Positions 61,181-64,000 of a DNA stretch of 64,000 bases are shown in pieces; positions within the stretch are counted from its first letter, which is position 1, and every line of letters starts with the position of its first letter. The stretch covers positions 62,001 through 126,000 of the forward strand of contig NZ_JXTE01000003.1 in the NCBI RefSeq assembly GCF_000972385.1, in the 5' to 3' direction. A program made the position numbers and the translations under genes. The DNA is from Streptomyces sp. WM6386. Its GTDB lineage: Bacteria; Actinomycetota; Actinomycetes; Streptomycetales; Streptomycetaceae. A model generated the notes under the pieces. That model saw nothing but the letters and a program-made list of their open reading frames with translations. It searched no databases and had not been told where the DNA came from.

Positions 61181-62586
61181 TTGACCTCGTAGGCCGCCAT
61201 GTCGAATGTCTTCCCGTCCACCTTCGCGCTGATCTGCCGGTCGAGGGTGTTGACCACCAGGACCGTGTCGTCGGTGGCGAGGACCCGCACATTGGGCACG
61301 TCGTCGGCGGCGACGGACACCGTCCGGTACGACGTGCCCGGCGGGAACGCCTTGCTGAACCGGCTGACGAGATCGAACATGGGCAGCTTCTGCCCGCCGT
61401 TCCTGCCGCTGGTCGGCGTCCAGAGACAGCCCGCGCAGTCCGTGCCCTTCTCGTTCTCCGGGTTCCAGTAGAAGGCGGAGGTGGTGCCGCCCTTGGCCAG
61501 CGCGATCATCCCCGCGGCCTGCACGGCGACGCGACGGTTCTCGGACCAGCCCTCGCGCTCGTCCCTGCTGTCGGCGGGCTCGACGTAGTACTCGGCCCAC
61601 CACAGCGGCAGATCGTCGGTCTGCTCGCGCACCCACCGGCTGACCGCGGTGAACTTGTCGGTCGCCGCGAACTCGTCCGGAAGCAGCTCGTCGTCGTTGG
61701 TGTAGCTGGAGCCGTCCACGACCACGAAGTCGGCGCCGGCCTTGTTCTTGTTCCAGTAGTCGAAGGCGTCGAGAATCCGCTGGTCCATGGCGCCCCACGG
61801 GCCCTTGAAGGTCTTCGAGGCGTCCGCGGCGCGCGGGTCGAGACTGTCCATCACGAGATACGGCCCGCCGACCATGATCTGCGGGTTGACCTTCTTCAAC
61901 GCCTTGTAGACCAGGTTGTAGAGCTGGGTGTAGCCCTCGTAGTCCCAGCGGGCCTCGGCGTCGTTCCAGAAACCCTTGAACTCGTTCCAGACGACGAAGT
62001 GCCGGACATCCGGGTAGCGCTTGGCGACCGTGGCGGCGAGGGCGGCGTAGTCCTTGAAGTGCGCGGGCTCCGGCGCGGTCTCCAGCGAGGCCTGGCTCCA
62101 GTCGGTCTTGCCGACGCCGGACTCGCCGCCCTTCATCCAGTCCGGGGCGCAGCACAGCGTGACGACCGGGGTGGAGCCGGAGGCGCGGATGAAGTCGATC
62201 CGGCGGTCCATGTCCTCGAAGTCGTAACGCCCCCTGACCGGCTCGGGGTTGTCGGCGCCCCAGCCCATGATGTGCTGGTTCTGCGGCAGCCCGCCGAGGT
62301 CCGCGAGCCGCCCCTCGACCCGCTCGATCGCGGTGGCGGCGCCCTCGTCGGCGCTGAACTGGGTGTGGGTGAAGCCCCAGCCCACCTCAGGGGTCTCCGC
62401 GTCCGGCGTGCTGGTGGGAGTGCCGTGTGCCTTGCTGCCGTTGCGTGTGGTGCCGTCGGTGCTCGCGCCGTTCCCGGGAAGCGTGTTGAGGAGGGTCACG
62501 GCCAGGGCCAGCGCCGCCGCACCCACTCCGAGCAGTGCGGTGAGCCGCCACCGCCGTGCCCCCGAATTCCACCCATGACGTCCCAT
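61165..62586 (-). CDS. Membrane-anchored glycoside hydrolase (GH39-like)
   Basis: A 473-residue protein. A single N-terminal helix (about residues 15-35, LTALLGVGAAALALAVTLLN) anchors it, followed by a short linker and a (beta/alpha)8 barrel resembling xylosidase/iduronidase GH39 enzymes. The acid/base Glu202 lies in VVWNEFKGFW and the probable nucleophile Glu332 in LPLWWAEYY. It faces the outside and may trim the exopolysaccharide made by the convergent cluster. The start ATG 62586 gives a normal anchor; earlier in-frame residues were rejected. Class is by fold motifs only. Confidence 0.86.
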   Translation of the reverse strand: MGRHGWNSGARRWRLTALLGVGAAALALAVTLLNTLPGNGASTDGTTRNGSKAHGTPTSTPDAETPEVGWGFTHTQFSADEGAATAIERVEGRLADLGGLPQNQHIMGWGADNPEPVRGRYDFEDMDRRIDFIRASGSTPVVTLCCAPDWMKGGESGVGKTDWSQASLETAPEPAHFKDYAALAATVAKRYPDVRHFVVWNEFKGFWNDAEARWDYEGYTQLYNLVYKALKKVNPQIMVGGPYLVMDSLDPRAADASKTFKGPWGAMDQRILDAFDYWNKNKAGADFVVVDGSSYTNDDELLPDEFAATDKFTAVSRWVREQTDDLPLWWAEYYVEPADSRDEREGWSENRRVAVQAAGMIALAKGGTTSAFYWNPENEKGTDCAGCLWTPTSGRNGGQKLPMFDLVSRFSKAFPPGTSYRTVSVAADDVPNVRVLATDDTVLVVNTLDRQISAKVDGKTFDMAAYEVKWLSR

Positions 62587-62743
62587 CAAGGGCAACAGTA
62601 ATCGGGGGGCCACAGCTACGGCAGAGCTTTGAGATGCACAGCTCTGTAACAGGACGAGGCCCCGCAAACGGTCTCACCCGACACACCGGACGCAACGCGG
62701 AAACCGGATGCATGCGACGCCCCCGTGCCGGATCATGGCGGGC

Positions 62744-63838
62744 ATGTCTGCCAACCCGCACGACGCTCTGCCGATCCGGCTCAACGTCGACGACAGCGAC
62801 TCGCCGTCCGACGTCGTCGACGCGCTGTTCCTCGGCCGCTTCGCGACGGGCGAGCAGCCGTACTCGCACGCGGCGAACATCGACCGCGTACGGTCCGGGG
62901 CGACCTTGCTCCCGGACAACGCCCGGGTGCTGCGCATCGCCCGCGACGACGACCGCAGCGCGACCCTGGCGGAGGGCGACGGCTGGACCCTGCTGGTCTC
63001 CCGCTGGAACCGCGGCGCGGACGTCACCGTCACGGCGACCAGCGCCGAGCTCGCGCAGAAGGTCCTCGACCAGGCCACCGAGGGCGCGTCGGACGAGCCC
63101 GAGCCCCAGCCCGAGAACGTGAACATGGGCTTCTGGTACTACTCACCGCGCCGCGGCCCGCACCGCACGACCCGGCAGATCGCGGCCGGCACCTGGGACG
63201 AGGTGCGGGAGAACTACACGGCGCCGGTCGCCGAGGCGATGCACAGCCTCATGGGCACGACCCCGGAGGGCATCGCCGGCCGGCTGCTCCTGCTGCACGG
63301 TCCGCCGGGCACCGGCAAGACGTCGGCGCTGCGGACCCTGGCCCGGTCCTGGCGGGACTGGTGCCAGGTGGACTGCGTACTGGACCCCGAGCGGCTCTTC
63401 ACCGACGTCGGCTATCTGATGGACATCGCGATCGGCGAGGACGACTCGACGGGCAAGGGCCGCTGGCGGCTGCTGCTCCTGGAGGACTGCGACGAACTGA
63501 TCCGCGGCGAGGCCAAGCACACGGCGGGCCAGGCCCTGTCACGGCTGCTGAACCTGACCGACGGCCTGCTGGGCCAGGGCCGCAACGTCCTGGTCGGTGT
63601 CACCACCAACGAGGACCTGGAGCGTCTGCACCCGGCCGTCGTCCGCCCCGGCCGCTGTCTGGCCCGCATCGAGGTGGGCCGGCTGACCCGCCGGGAGGCC
63701 GTGGACTGGCTGGGCTCGGAGGAGGGGGTGGGCCGCGAGGGAGCCACCCTGGCGGAGCTGTACGCGCTGCGCCGGGGCACGTCCCCGACGGCACTGCCGG
63801 AGCCGCGCGAGGGGGCGGACGCGGGGCTGTATCTCTAG
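62744..63838 (+). CDS. AAA ATPase with DUF5925-type N-terminus
   Basis: A 364-residue cytoplasmic ATPase. The N-terminal 120 residues form a conserved domain (IRLNVDDSDSPSDVVDALFL) of unknown function; the AAA module has Walker A GPPGTGKTSA (about residues 185-194), Walker B LLLLEDCDE (about residue 245), sensor 1 VGVTTNED and the arginine finger RPGRCLARIEV. It resembles proteasome- or p97-like single-domain AAA proteins of actinobacteria. The start at 62744 was chosen over ATG 62735 (also in frame). It is divergent from the glycosidase gene, with no evident partner. Confidence 0.9.
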   Translation: MSANPHDALPIRLNVDDSDSPSDVVDALFLGRFATGEQPYSHAANIDRVRSGATLLPDNARVLRIARDDDRSATLAEGDGWTLLVSRWNRGADVTVTATSAELAQKVLDQATEGASDEPEPQPENVNMGFWYYSPRRGPHRTTRQIAAGTWDEVRENYTAPVAEAMHSLMGTTPEGIAGRLLLLHGPPGTGKTSALRTLARSWRDWCQVDCVLDPERLFTDVGYLMDIAIGEDDSTGKGRWRLLLLEDCDELIRGEAKHTAGQALSRLLNLTDGLLGQGRNVLVGVTTNEDLERLHPAVVRPGRCLARIEVGRLTRREAVDWLGSEEGVGREGATLAELYALRRGTSPTALPEPREGADAGLYL

Positions 63839-63857
63839 CCGGTGCTTTGATGGATGT

Positions 63858-64000
63858 ATGACCTGGTTCGTCGGCACGTCCGGATGGCAGTACAAGGACT
63901 GGCGGGGCGTTCTCTATCCGGCCGGCTGTCCGATGCGGCTCTGGCTGGAGGAGTACGCGACGCGCTTCCCGACGGTCGAGATCAACAACGCCTTCTACCG
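63858..64000 (+). CDS. DUF72 family protein, N-terminal part
   Basis: The first 47 residues of a DUF72 protein leave the window at the right edge. The N-terminus MTWFVGTSGWQYKDWRGVLYP and the segment TVEINNAFYR are the family's start motif; complete members are about 240-260 residues and form a TIM-like barrel of unknown function. The ATG at 63858 begins the conserved residues directly; the ribosome site is weak. Confidence 0.88.
   Translation, partial: MTWFVGTSGWQYKDWRGVLYPAGCPMRLWLEEYATRFPTVEINNAFY

Overview
The window is a continuous stretch of a high-GC actinobacterial chromosome, almost certainly Streptomyces. The evidence is very high GC with GTG/TTG starts, Tat and long Ala-rich signal peptides, dense TetR regulators paired with acyl-CoA enzymes, a SoxR and an HmgA of Streptomyces type, a SigK/RskA pair, and many genes that overlap by 4 or 8 bases. 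I see no phage, insertion sequence, tRNA, rRNA or CRISPR array. It reads as chromosomal core with regulatory and envelope functions, not as an island. About 62 protein genes are supported.

Layout. 1-7.3 kb: the end of a membrane protein, a quinone-oxidoreductase-like enzyme, a tiny histidine-rich protein, then a kinase-like (APH fold) and acyl-CoA dehydrogenase pair facing a divergent SDR / acyl-CoA ligase / TetR operon. 7.4-15.3 kb: NamZ-type muramidase, alpha/beta hydrolase, penicillin-acylase-type Ntn hydrolase, a zinc-ribbon protein, a BKACE-type enzyme. 15.4-25.2 kb: SoxR, MaoC hydratase with its TetR, acyl-CoA dehydrogenase with a divergent TetR, ArsR-like regulator, two transporters, and an alcohol dehydrogenase / aldehyde dehydrogenase operon. 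25.3-35.5 kb: DUF3574 protein, orphan sugar ABC ATPase, class F-type sortase with an overlapping surface-protein gene, MFS and CitMHS transporters, a molybdopterin oxidoreductase, a TetR coupled to a lipoprotein. 35.7-42 kb: homogentisate dioxygenase and a GntR regulator, a lone type ISP specificity-type protein, a TetR with a drug-efflux ABC pair. 42-48.6 kb: RskA-SigK facing a DUF4331 / TPR / NicO metal-transporter operon. 48.6-52.6 kb: Ser/Thr kinase, SGNH lipase, subtilisin. 52.7-64 kb: an envelope polysaccharide cluster (acyltransferase, two GT2 enzymes, NodB deacetylase, a 1279-residue flippase fusion, a GH39-like hydrolase), a AAA ATPase and the start of a DUF72 protein.

How the genes work together. 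Reading the intergenic DNA shows several small regulons. One palindrome (ATACCGACCGGTCGGCAT and variants) lies 36-44 bases upstream of four operons: APH-kinase/ACAD, SDR/ligase/TetR, a MHS transporter and a molybdopterin oxidoreductase. The enzyme set parallels the lva (levulinate, 4-hydroxyacyl-CoA) pathway of Pseudomonas, which suggests a 4-hydroxy-acid catabolic regulon controlled by the TetR at 4189-4782. A second motif (CTAAGC-N4-GCTTAG) joins the MaoC gene to the TetR at 16439-17065. A third (AAACTAGC-type) joins the acyl-CoA dehydrogenase/TetR pair to the distant aldehyde/alcohol dehydrogenase operon. Two matching SigK-type promoters face away from each other between sigK and the DUF4331 operon; they predict autoregulation and also decide the sigK start codon. 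All of these are inferences from sequence and none has been computed across the genome.
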